Below, piece by piece: positions 29,501 through 39,901 of a stretch of DNA of 64,000 nt. The stretch covers positions 2,421,001-2,485,000 of the forward strand of contig NC_080050.1 of NCBI RefSeq assembly GCF_026212465.1, written 5' to 3'. The position numbers were made by a program, and so were the translations under genes. The notes beneath the pieces were generated by a model, which had not been told where the DNA came from, made no database searches, and saw nothing but the letters and a program-made list of their open reading frames with translations. This DNA is from Amaranthus tricolor (lineage: Eukaryota; Streptophyta; Magnoliopsida; Caryophyllales; Amaranthaceae). Within the stretch, counting starts at the first letter, position 1; each line of letters starts with the position of its first letter.

Positions 29501-32500
29501 AAGCTTAAAAGAACAACCTGAATAGCATACGAGAACCCGGCCAATTATATGAATTAGCAAACACACATCTGAATAGCATTGAATATTATGTTGCCTTGTT
29601 ACTTTTTAATGATAGATTGACATATGTTATAGATGCAATTTTTTGGTTTCTGCTTCATTACTTATTTATAGATAGAAAAACTTGCATAGCATACTTTTTT
29701 ATCAAAAAGATGCATAAATTGTACAAGCATAACCTTCATAAGTTTGTCTAGTGTTCTTACATTCAGCCATTTCCATTCCACATAAAAGACTAAACATAGA
29801 CACAGCTGAAATTCCAGAAAACTATGTGCCCTACACAGTTCTCTTTACAACTATCAGGGTACTCAATATCAGTGTATTGTATAATCCCTCCAAGCCTTTG
29901 TGTTTTCCAATTACATAAATCAAAGTGTAAGCTTTTGATATAAATAGAGCAAATTCAATGGGACCTAGGGATCCAAAAAGATCGCCTATATGGGACAAAT
30001 TGAGCAATTTAAAAAGAGCATAAAATTAGAGCATAAAAAGAACATTAAGTAATTATAGAGAAATTGTATGAAATGTAAAGAAAGATTGTATTCCTGAAAT
30101 TCAAGAGCTATAATAAAAAAAAATAGATACTAGCATTCAAGAGGCTTGAAACTCTCCAAAAAGTGTAAAAGACTAACACAAAGTATACACCAAAATTTTT
30201 CCTACTTTAGTATTTTCCCTTTTTCTTATTTATACTAGTTTTCCCCCTCTGTAGAATATGCTTCATAACTAACATTAAAATACCCATTGTGCCTCCATAT
30301 CCAATACATGATACTACCGACCACCTGAAGTTCCATCTTGTCCTCAAGGTGGATAGAAAAAGGCTTGGGTACAAATTGTGAGCAAGTAGGATAGATTGGA
30401 AAGTTTTGAATCCAAAGAACCAGACTCAAAAAAAGTGGGTGAATAAGGAGAATATTCATGATACCAGAACTGCGTGAAACGATTTAAGCCTAAAGCATAA
30501 AAATGGGTTATTAGGAAAAATTTAAGGTCCATTATGCTTGGAATTCAGAAAGCGCCAATAAAATGATTTTTTTTTTTTTTCTAAAGAAAAGGGCTAAGTT
30601 GTTTTACTAGGACAAGGCAAGAAAATGAAATCTCCACAAGCTGATACATCATCAATGAGGTCTTTACTCATACAATCACCTCCATACCCCCACCTATTCT
30701 TCTAAGAATTACTCTATGTAAGGGTGTGTCCAATTACAACCGTTTTAACCCTTCTCTTTTACCCACATTTCCTTTCTCATGCAATCTCCTGGAATTTTCT
30801 GGGCCAAAATATTATCCACTATCCTAAGTTATAGATAAACAAACACCTTATGTTCGCAGTTTTCCATTCCCAAAAACCATGACATTTTCAGCGCCTGCTC
30901 TACTTTCTTCGCCAACAGTAACGTCACTAGTAAAGTTTTCACGTCCAGGACCTCCATCTCTCTCAATTGTCCGACCAGGACCACCGTTACGCCATCTCGC
31001 CACATCTCGATTTGTTTTGATTTGTTTCCATGGTATACGGGTGACCGGAAAAGCAATACTGCCCCCAACAATCATCATCTATCAAGCAACTCACTAGTAA
31101 TGGAGATGATCAAAAACTATCCACGATAGATCGAACAACAAAACCAATAACAAGCTAATTTAGTGACAATTAAAAATCTTTAAACCAAACAAATTTATGC
31201 CATGTGTGGACCAATTATTGCAACTCTTTCAAGAGTTAAATCCCAATCACGTGAAATCATTGACATTCGAAGAGAATAGGCACAAAAATTGCTAGTGAAC
31301 ACTTTGGAAAAGATAATTATGACCCAACATAGCGGAGAAAGAAAGGAAATGAAAAGTTCTCTAAAAAGCACATGGAAGGAATTGGTGGAAGAAGAAAAGA
31401 GAACCACAGTAGAGGAGAGAGAGAAAAATTGATAAGAGTGATCTCACAAATGAGGCAACACTAAAAAACTTGCATCACTTGGTCCCTTATAAAGAGTCCT
31501 GATTCCCAAAAGAGCAACAAAGTGTCCCAAATGAGCGTAAAAACCCAAACTATTTTTTCGGCCCAACCCAAAGACATTAATACTCTTTTCTCTCACAACA
31601 TTCGGCCAAATTACACAAAAATACACTTCCTATTTCCCTACTAGTCCAAACACATAATCACAAAATTAGTATGAGACTTATTTGTAATAGCATAACCAGT
31701 GGATTTTCATTGTGGGGAGACAAAGACTATGACTTTTGATCCTATTGATCTTAAAACTCGTACAATCACAAACAGAAGCCATATTTAAACCACAAAACAA
31801 TGAATGTATCAATGTGAATAAAACTTGGACACTTGTCAAATTTGTTTTAATTAAATTGTCTTTTGACTCATGCCTTATATCATAACTTTTGTCTATTAAT
31901 CAATTGAATAAAGAATTATATTGTTTTGTACTCATGGACTTAGATACTCGGACATGAAGGATCATTGGATGTGGTACCAAGAAAGATAGCTTGTACGATG
32001 TGGATCAGAACAAGGCTGCGCATTGCTTGCTCATTGATCGGTTGAAAGTAGGCTTTGGATGTAGCATCGTCGATTAGGATATACTTTTTAGGGTATTTAG
32101 AACGTCTTTGTCCTTCTTTAGTCGGCTCAAAATTAGTTTTTAAATGTGAGGCATGTATTTCAAATTCATAAACACCCCCACCCATCTAGCTTGAATAACG
32201 TAGATAAACCATCAATGTTGATTCGTTATAGTGTGTAGGGACCATGCGACCAACACTCAAATTCAATTCCCATGACTTTTCATATTATGTATCTTTTATA
32301 GATTATTGCACTAGAATGGGATGGATTTACTTTCAAGTTTTAACACACAAATCTAAAGTCTTTGATGTCTTTGTTTCCTTCTATATAATGATCTGAAGTC
32401 AATTTCGAACTCAAGTTCGGAGATTAGACAATGGGGGAGATTATATAACCTTGGACATGAAACAATATTTTTCTTATCATGGTCTTGTCCATCAAACCAC

Positions 32501-34906
32501 TTCTCCTGAATCCTGATACCTCTCAACAAAATGTTGTTGAACAAAAAAGTTGAACTCTTCTTCAAATTGCCGAGACAATTATGTTAGAAGCTCGATTTGC
32601 CCGAAGCCATTACCTCTATTTGGGAGTACTGTGCATGTCCATCTTCCAAGGAGTAGTAGAAATGATATGAAACCACAGGCTGTTAAGTATGAGTTCATGG
32701 GATATAGGGTAAATCAAGAGAGGTATCATTTTATTGATCAGACAAGAAAATTACTTCTACCTACTTAGATATCATGGGGCGAGTACCAAAGGCGAACTAT
32801 GTTATCAAATCTATCCAATTCTAACGATTGAATAGAGCAAATAGGCAATGCACCAACACTGTTGACCACAATGTTAACCACAATCAACCATTATCCTGAA
32901 TTTCTTTGTCTTGAGGACCCAAATGTGGGAAAACAACTTTTGATACTTTTAATTTCTCTCCAAAAGTTGTTCCTGAAGATAAATCTCTTAATTGAAAATG
33001 AGTATGAGATATCAATTACCTCAAGAAGTATAAGATGGGTTCCACTGAAGCAATAACACCTCGACTTTGAGGCATAATGATTTAGATATCCGGTGAACAA
33101 CTAAACAAGGATACTATGTGCTTTGACATTCAACACTTCTCTTTTCTCAACTAAAATCCCTAGAAGTGTTGAGAAAGCTCTTAAAGACAAAAAATGGAAG
33201 AAAGTCATAGAGGAGGAATTTTCAGCACTCCGGAATAATGAAACATTAGAGAAGTATGTTTCTTCTATATCTATAAGGAAAGAAAATTGTGGAACGGTTG
33301 AAAGGTACAAAGCTCGATTAGTCGCAAATGGACATACTCAAAAATATGAGATATATTACTCAGAAAGCAAAGATTAATACTATTTGAGTACTTTCCTCGG
33401 TAGGCCATTGCACCAATTAGATGTTAAAAATAAATTCCTACATGGGGATATTGAGGAATAAGTGTACATGGAGGCTCTTTCAGGTTTCTCTCAAGATTTT
33501 GCAAAAGCTAAAGGATGCATACTCAACAAGACACTATACAGCCTAAAACAATAACTAGAACTTGGTTCAAAAATTTTCACAATGGCGATGAAGAAGTTTG
33601 GATATCACTCAGAGTAATTCAGATCATGTTTGTTTCAGAAATAGAGAAGAAACTTGCTCACCGAAGACGGTAAAGAAGAGACCAGTGAATCCAAAAAGAA
33701 ATTGTTATCGGAAGACTTAAGTACATTTTTGGGATTGAAGTTCTAAGTACCAAGGGATCTTTATGTCGCAACGAAAGTACATTATTGATCTACTTGTTGA
33801 CACAGGAATAATAGATGTAGAGACTCCGATCATGATCAACCATAGGATCCAGATCACTGAAGGGGCATAACTGATAAAGGAAAACATCAAAAAAATGGTA
33901 AGGGAACTTATATACTCTCACACTAGACCAGACACAGCATATGTTGTACTAATGATTAGCATATTTATACATTATCCACAAGTGCAATACACATGGAGGC
34001 TCTAATGAGAATCCGAAGGAACCTTAAGGGAACCAATGAGGGTATTCTTTTTAAGAAAAAGGATCGATTAGATATTCCAGACTATATAAGTGGGCAGAAA
34101 TCTTATAACTTGGAAAAGAAGCAAAAAGTAATGGTCTTGTCAAGCACAAAAACAGAGTTAAGGGAATCACTTAAGGGTTAACAGAAGTCCTTTGGCTTCG
34201 TAAGTCAATGGAAGAACGTGGTTTCCACAGAAGCAGACTTGTAAACTATACATCGACAACAAGGAAGCCAACAGAATTTAAAAGAATCTCGTCCAGTATG
34301 ACCTCACAAAACATGTTGCTTTTTTTTAAGATTATTCATAGTGAAGGAGTAAAATGTTAGATTATTTTTCACAATAAATAAATAAATAATTAGTCTGAGG
34401 ACGTAAGATAAAAAGTGGCCATATAACAATTAAATTCCGAATCCATCATAAATAATAGCAATCATACACCTAATGTACCAATACTTCCACCAATTTCAGT
34501 ATCACAACATACAAAATTCAATCAAAAAATCAACCAAAACACAATAACCACTCACATTTATCTTCCGGTAATGCTCAGCAAGTTGATAAATAGCATTAAG
34601 AGTAGCGGCACCAGATCCGATGCGGTTACCTAGAGGATCAGGCACAGCAAGAGTGACAGTAGAATCAGCAATTCGACCAAGACGTTTAGCGCGATTAAGT
34701 TGCCATTCGTAAAGCTTAGCTTGCTCAGGACTTGCAGCAGTTAAAACAATGGCGTCCCAAGTTGGAACCCTAGCAGAATGTCGAACTGATAAACGCAATT
34801 TGTACCATGATTTTCTCAAGGTTTCTGCTATGTCTGCTTTTGATTGCTTGTGATCGTTGGTTTTGTATCGCCATTTTCTCTGTCCTCCATGTTTAATGTC
34901 CGCCAT
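23581..34906 (-). CDS. FKGP: Bifunctional L-fucokinase / GDP-L-fucose pyrophosphorylase
   Basis: Seven exons on the minus strand: 34906-34556, 29178-28899, 28039-27675, 27084-26958, 26488-25478, 25395-24665 and 23973-23581. All phases agree and the protein has 1085 residues, against about 1055 in Arabidopsis; the extra length is mostly at the basic N-terminus. Residues about 40-480 are the pyrophosphorylase part, with LHAGGDSKRVPW at about 156-167 and FIMTGDVLPCFDA just after. Residues about 740-1085 are a GHMP kinase, with VELPVRVDFVGGWSDTPP, the ATP loop PRGSGLGTSSILAAA (about 846-860) and LVGAGGGGF (about 1043-1051). The enzyme phosphorylates free L-fucose and then makes GDP-L-fucose: the cytosolic salvage route for wall polysaccharides and glycoproteins. 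Intron 3 starts with GC (GAG|GCAAGC). Intron 1 is 5.4 kb and holds a decayed Copia. The coding sequence shows no lesion, so the gene looks functional. Confidence 0.97.
26743..26895. repeat. 30-bp perfect direct repeat in FKGP intron 4
   Basis: The 30-mer starting TCAGTGGCTCAGTGCAGC occurs at 26743-26772 and again at 26866-26895, 123 bp apart, with no mismatch. It is intronic and has no evident function. Confidence 0.85.
31690..34350 (+). pseudogene. Decayed Copia gag-pol remnant inside FKGP intron 1
   Basis: Fragments in all three plus frames align in order with the young element at 2008-6952. They include protease (a TMTFDP segment near 31727, like TMTFDP in the young copy), the SISQL block and integrase zinc region near 31880-32160. 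Then come the integrase core (32250-32510), RT (EKALKDKKWKKVIEEE near 33165 and YKARLVANGHTQ near 33305) and RNase H (about 33990-34330). There are many stops and indels. A purine-rich GAAGGAG near 34344 may be the old polypurine tract. I could not recover clear LTRs. It lies antisense to FKGP. Confidence 0.85.
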
Positions 34907-35674
34907 GTTTGGTGATTTTGGTCCCTCTTGAGGGAGAAAATGGAATTCTGCTGATATATGGAGCAAGAGTATTGGATCTGTGTGTTGTTATTTCCTCCAC
35001 CGACTATGGAAGACATTTTTTATTTGGGAAATTACTCTGACTCTAGTAGGGTAGGAATTAGGATGAATATGAAATTTGGTTTAACTTTGAAAGATATTTT
35101 TTAATTAGAAGCAATTTAATGAAAACTTTGTTTTAAATATTAATTATATTCTTATTATTTCACTGCTAGTCTCTTGAGAGATGTATTTTAAGTTCAATTA
35201 TTAATAATTTATTTACCATGTTTCTTAATGTCTATTTACATTATTTTTAATGCTTACTTGTCGTATACTTAATGTCTACTTTCAATAGCTTAAAAGTCTA
35301 CTTACAAGTTACAATATTCTTAATGCCTACTTATAATATTTTAAAATATATATAGGCCGCTCCATTTAGAGAGGGTCTCTCAAAGAAACCGTCTCTCACA
35401 AGAATTTGTGTTTTCAATAATCACGAATTCTGGTTTGAGACGGTCTCATCGTAAAACATGCCTTATATTTAAATTAAATTGCCCAAAAATAGAAACTTTT
35501 AACTTATTAACTTTTAATTTTGAAATCGTCTCACCTAAGACCGATTTAGGGTTTTATTCTGGTCAAGTTTGATCCTTAAATTTAGCATTATAATTCCTAT
35601 AATAAATTATTTATTTATTTATTAATCACACCATAACTCCAAATTCCCAAACCCTCATCATTTCCTCTAAAAAT
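34907..35674. other. Divergent intergenic region, FKGP and Yippee 1
   Basis: The start codons of FKGP (minus) and the first Yippee gene (plus) face away from each other across 768 bp, so both promoters should lie here. MITE copy B occupies the middle. A GAGACGGTCTCATCG palindromic fragment at about 35436 belongs to another small repeat family. Confidence 0.5.
35166..35412. mobile_element. Foldback MITE copy B
   Basis: The inverse orientation of copy A: it starts TAGTCTCTTGAGAG and ends CCGTCTCTCACAAGAATTTG, with the same internal TTAATG(C/T)CTACTTA units. It lies between two divergent promoters. Confidence 0.7.
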
Positions 35675-37306
35675 ATGAATATGGATATGATGGAAGAATT
35701 TAACTCATCTTTCCCAATATCATACAATTGTTTCCATTGCGGCCAAGTTCTTTCTCTTCATCAAGATATTATTTCAAAAAGTTACATGGTAAGTTAATAT
35801 TATTATTATTACTTAATACAAAAAAAAAAAATCAAAAGTACAAATATTCTGCATTAAACAAGTATTGTAAATTGATTACATTAACCATACGTGATTTTAT
35901 TATGAATCCATATTTAATATTATATTTTTTGAAATTCATTGAATGTTTAGAGCTATGAATATATCATGTTGGGCACAAAGTAATTGTATTTTATCCACTT
36001 ATCCCAATAGAGTGCGGGTATGGAATGTCCGTCATCTTCTCTCACCCAAATCCTACTTCTGAGCGAGACATTGGGTATGATGATGATAATAATAATAAAA
36101 TAAATAATAATTTAAAATTAAAAGTGATGAAAGCAGCTCCCTTTACTTCTGAGTTATTATTCACTTATCACTGTAATAATTAAATAGTAAATAAAAAGTC
36201 ATTAGTGAATAATAATCCATAAAAAGTCATTAGTAAATAATAATCCAAAATTAAAATTTATAAGCGTTTGTAAGTCAAAAGTATATGGGATTACTAACCT
36301 AATATTAAGAGTGATAAAAGTAGCCTCATTTACATTTAGGTTACAAATATCATGTTGTATTTTATCAAATAACCTATCAAATTACCCAAAAGTAAATTAA
36401 AAGTGACAAGTAAATAGAAACCCTAAAAGTGATAAGTAAATAGTAACCCAAAAGAGCTATGGATGTATCATGTTGGGCACAACGTAATTGTGCAGTTAGC
36501 TTATAGTCGTTTAAGTATAGTCGTATAATTGTGGTTAAAGTAAATTAAAAGTGACAAGTAAATAGAAACCCTAAAAGTGATAAGTAAATAGTAACCCAAA
36601 AGAGCTATGGATGTATCATGTTGGGCACAACGTAATTGTGCAGTTAGCTTATAGTCGTTTAAGTATAGTCGTATAATTGTGGTTATTTGATAAAAGTAGC
36701 GATTGTATATTAGTCTGCTATTTTTTATTATAAAACACCATCATCATCGTATCTAATATATCCCGTGCATAAGAACTATAATCAAGGTATGGGGTGGGAA
36801 TAAAGACGACAACTTATACTTATAAAAGAAAATCCTACTTTTGATTTTAAAACATTACACGAAATGTTGAAAATAACTATCTTACCGAATGGTGATATTT
36901 ATTTTTTTATAAAGTAGTGTTTTTACATTATTAATTTAACCACTAATAGCTACTTAAACAACTCCAAAAATATCCATTTAGTTATTATTATTGTCATTAT
37001 TTTTAAAAATATCCATCCTTCAAATTGGAGTATTAATTAAGTAATTGTTAATGATTTTGATTTTTTTTTTTTATGTAGTGTGAGGGTGGTAGAGCATTTT
37101 TATTCTATCAAGTGAAAAATGTATTTGAAGGGGTAAACTTCGAGAAGGATATGATAACAGGGAGGCACACAATTGCTTATATTTACTGCAATGGTTGTTC
37201 CACAAAAGTAGGTTGGAAATATCAAAAAGTTTTATTTACTTATGATAAATACAAAGAAGGGAAATATGTGCTTCAAAAGTCTAAGATTTCTAAAATATGT
37301 TTGTAA
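35675..37306 (+). CDS. Yippee-like zinc-binding protein, tandem copy 1
   Basis: Two exons, 35675-35788 and 37079-37306, with a GT-AG phase-0 intron, giving 113 residues. It has the Yippee signature: a first CX2C pair (CFHC), a GRAF(L/F) block, a second CX2C pair (CNGC) followed by the invariant GWKY, and KYKEGK...LQKSKI. The four cysteines bind one zinc in this family. The fold is related to the CULT/Mis18 domain, and the cellular role in plants is largely unknown. Residues between the cysteine pairs (VNFEKDMITGRHTIAY) differ markedly from the usual TGLHTVAD form kept in copy 3. The intron contains a 148-bp perfect tandem duplication. The 5' flank and intron resemble those of copy 2, showing a segmental duplication. 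Confidence 0.88.
36393..36688 (+). repeat. Perfect 148-bp tandem duplication in Yippee 1 intron
   Basis: The 148 bases beginning TAAATTAAAAGTGACAAG at 36393 are repeated without visible change at 36541. The unit includes a GCTATGGATGTATCATGTTG piece that is also found, diverged, near 35952 and in the intron of Yippee 2 near 39289. The duplication is therefore recent, or an assembly artefact. Confidence 0.9.
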
Positions 37307-38080
37307 ACTTCTTTTTTTTTATCATCAACATTAATTAATCATTAATTATTATTGTTTTTATGTTTTTTTCTTAAATTATTCTTGTTAAAGCTAAGCTTAT
37401 TGTATGTTATTTTTGTTGGATTATTTACTTTCTCTATCATTTTTCACATGGTTTTTTAAATTATTCTTGTTAAAGCTAAGCTTGTTGTATGTGTTTTTTA
37501 ATTGTACGAAAAGGATTTATTTAATCTTTACGTTATTTTTTATTTGGTATAAGATGTGTTGAGAATTTAGAGCATGTTAGGACAATATCTAAAAGGTTAA
37601 AAATAACTAAGCAAGAAAGTAACAATGAAAACAAAATCAAGCTACTCGATCAACATGCTTGTTCAAGCACCGTGTTGCTCGTTCAAGCATGGCTGCTAGG
37701 TTCAGGTAGTTTGCTTCAAAGAATGGTTGATTAGCTTTATTATTGTTTCCCTTTCATGACTACACAAAGAACAAATAAAAATAATCATTATCGTTACCTT
37801 GAAATTAATAAACACAAGCTCACCTTTGCTCTCTCCCATGCTTTACCAAATTATTTTCACAATAATATTGCAAAAAAGCTTCCTTTAACCTTTAAATAAT
37901 TAAAGAAGACATAAAAAAATGGTGTTCATGACTAATTTTTCTCTAAATTATAACATTTAACTAAACAACTATCCCAAAACATCACCAAATTAAGCATTGT
38001 TGGAAAACATAATAAAATTTGAGAAATCCACTCACCTGTTATAAATCACCCGTACATTGACTATATTATATAACTATCAT

Positions 38081-38180
38081 TGTAACACCCGAATTTCCTC
38101 CCGTCCTTTACGATTTTGGATTCTTTAAAGGGTCGGAAATTCAGAGGTGTTACAGGGGTCGGAAATTTGGGTGTGTTACA
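38081..38180. mobile_element. 100-bp LTR-like element with perfect 5-bp TSD
   Basis: Starts TGTAACACCCGAATTTCC, ends GGGTGTGTTACA, and is flanked on both sides by ATCAT (38076-38080 and 38181-38185). Its right end has two tandem versions of GGTCGGAAATT...GTGTTACA. TG...CA ends with a 5-bp duplication fit a solo LTR of a very small (TRIM/SMART-like) retrotransposon. The short inverted repeat would also fit a foldback element. Confidence 0.7.
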
Positions 38181-38424
38181 ATCATATACATAAACCTCAT
38201 GATATAGTACACACTTTCTCCGGCTAAGTTGTTGGGCATACTGATAAATCAGAAAAGTGAGCTAAATTAAATGTTATAATACTTAAATTATTAGAAGATA
38301 CAAGAATAACCCACATATACCTTAACTTGCTTGAAAAGTAATATCGTGTTGTTACTTTGGCTTTTAACCATTGTCCAATCAATATCGAGTTATTGTTCTA
38401 TTTCTAGCTCAAGTAACTTATATA

Positions 38425-38673
38425 CTCTCTCTGCTCTTTTTGTCTATCCACTTTAAGTTTTTTTTATTTTAAGAAAGAGAAATTTAAATTTAATTTTTGA
38501 AGTATATATTGAAAACAAAATATATTCATGTGAGATTTTGTTAGATTTCTCTGCAAAGAATTTTAATATATAATTTTTAAATTTTTTATGTAACTAAGAG
38601 ATATTGAGATTGAAAATTTGCTTTAAAATGTATGCAAAAAGTAAAGTAAATAAACAAAAAGGAACGAAGGGAG
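38425..38673. mobile_element. Stowaway-like MITE upstream of Yippee 2
   Basis: About 249 bp with degenerate inverted ends (CTCTCTCTGCTCTTTTTGTC and, in reverse complement, CTCCCTTCGTTCCTTTTTGT), flanked by TA on each side. Non-coding. Confidence 0.75.
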
Positions 38674-38989
38674 TAATCGATTAATAATATCAATAATTCT
38701 TCTATGCTCACTTATTGGCATTAATCAATTAATATCAGTTCATCTAATTTTTTTTTTTTTTTTTGAATTTTACTTATTTTCTAAAATTAGATGTTTTTTT
38801 ACTAATACCATTGGACTAATACCCACTCCTTCCTCCTACATTTTAGATAGCTAGTACCCACTACTTATCATTTTAGGGTTTTTTTCTGGCCAAATCTGAT
38901 CCTTTTATTAAGCATTATAAATTGCCTATAATTAATTATTAATCACACCATTATTTTCCATTTCCCAAATTCTCATTTAATCTACCAAT

Positions 38990-39901
38990 ATGGCAGTAAA
39001 TAGGAATATGATGGAAGAATTTAACTCATCATTCCCAATATTGTACCATTGTTTCCATTGTGGCAATGACCTTTCTCTTCATGAAGATATTATTTCAACA
39101 AATTACAAGGTAAGTTATTATTATCAATTACAAAAAATCAAAAGATAAATATTCAGCACTAAATAATCAAATAAGTATTGTTTATTGATTACATTAACTA
39201 ATACGTGATTTTATCATAAATCTATATTATTTCATATTATATTTTTGAAATTCATTGAAATGCTCATATTACATAGCCAAATGAGCTATGAATATATCAT
39301 GTTGGGGACAAAATAATTGTGCAAATAACTGTTAATCATTTCAGTTTATTATTCGGTAGTTATTGTAACCGTATAATTATAGTTATAAATTTAACCGTCA
39401 AATTAGTTGTGTAAATAAATGCGTTGTTTGATAAAACTAGCGATTATATATAATATTCAGCTATTTCAGATTTTAAAACGTTAAGTAAGATGACAATTTG
39501 TGTAAAATAGTTTTTCTTTTTTTTCATCGTTAAACTACTGTTAACTACTTAAACAGCAATTCCGAACATAAATTAATCAATATTCCAATTTCAATTGTGT
39601 TTTAAATATTCAAATTGGAATATTGATTAATTAATTATTAATGATTTTGATTAATTTTTTTTTTCTTTGATAGTGTGATAGAGGTAGAGCATTTTTTTCC
39701 TACCAAGTGAAAAATGTAGTTGAAGGGGAAAACATAGAGAAGGATATGCTCTCAGGAAGGTACATAATTTCTTATATTTACTGCAAGGGTTGTTCCACTA
39801 AAATGGGTTGGAAATATCAAAAGGCTTTCAATTCTCGTCATAAACACAAAGAAGGGAAATTTGTGCTTCAAAGGTCCAAAATTTCTAAAATATGCTCGTA
39901 G
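38990..39901 (+). CDS. Yippee-like zinc-binding protein, tandem copy 2
   Basis: Two exons, 38990-39109 and 39674-39901, with a phase-0 GT-AG intron, giving 115 residues. The exon pattern matches copy 1 and the protein is very similar, with CFHC, GRAFFSYQVKNVVEG, CKGC and GWKYQKA followed by HKEGKFVLQRSKISKIC. The N-terminus differs slightly (MAVNRNMMEEFNSSFP). All four zinc cysteines are intact. Both this copy and copy 1 lack the N-terminal basic strand seen in most eukaryotic Yippee proteins. This is the sister of copy 1 by tandem duplication. The protein shows no frameshift, so it is probably still expressed or only recently silenced. Confidence 0.88.

Larger units (their letters stand above)
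37307..38989. other. Spacer between Yippee 1 and Yippee 2
   Basis: Contains two small elements (38081-38180 and 38425-38673) but no gene. The last 120 bp before the Yippee 2 ATG resemble the flank just before Yippee 1 (shared TTCTGG, TTTGATCCTT/TCTGATCCTT and TTAATCACACCAT blocks). Confidence 0.5.
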
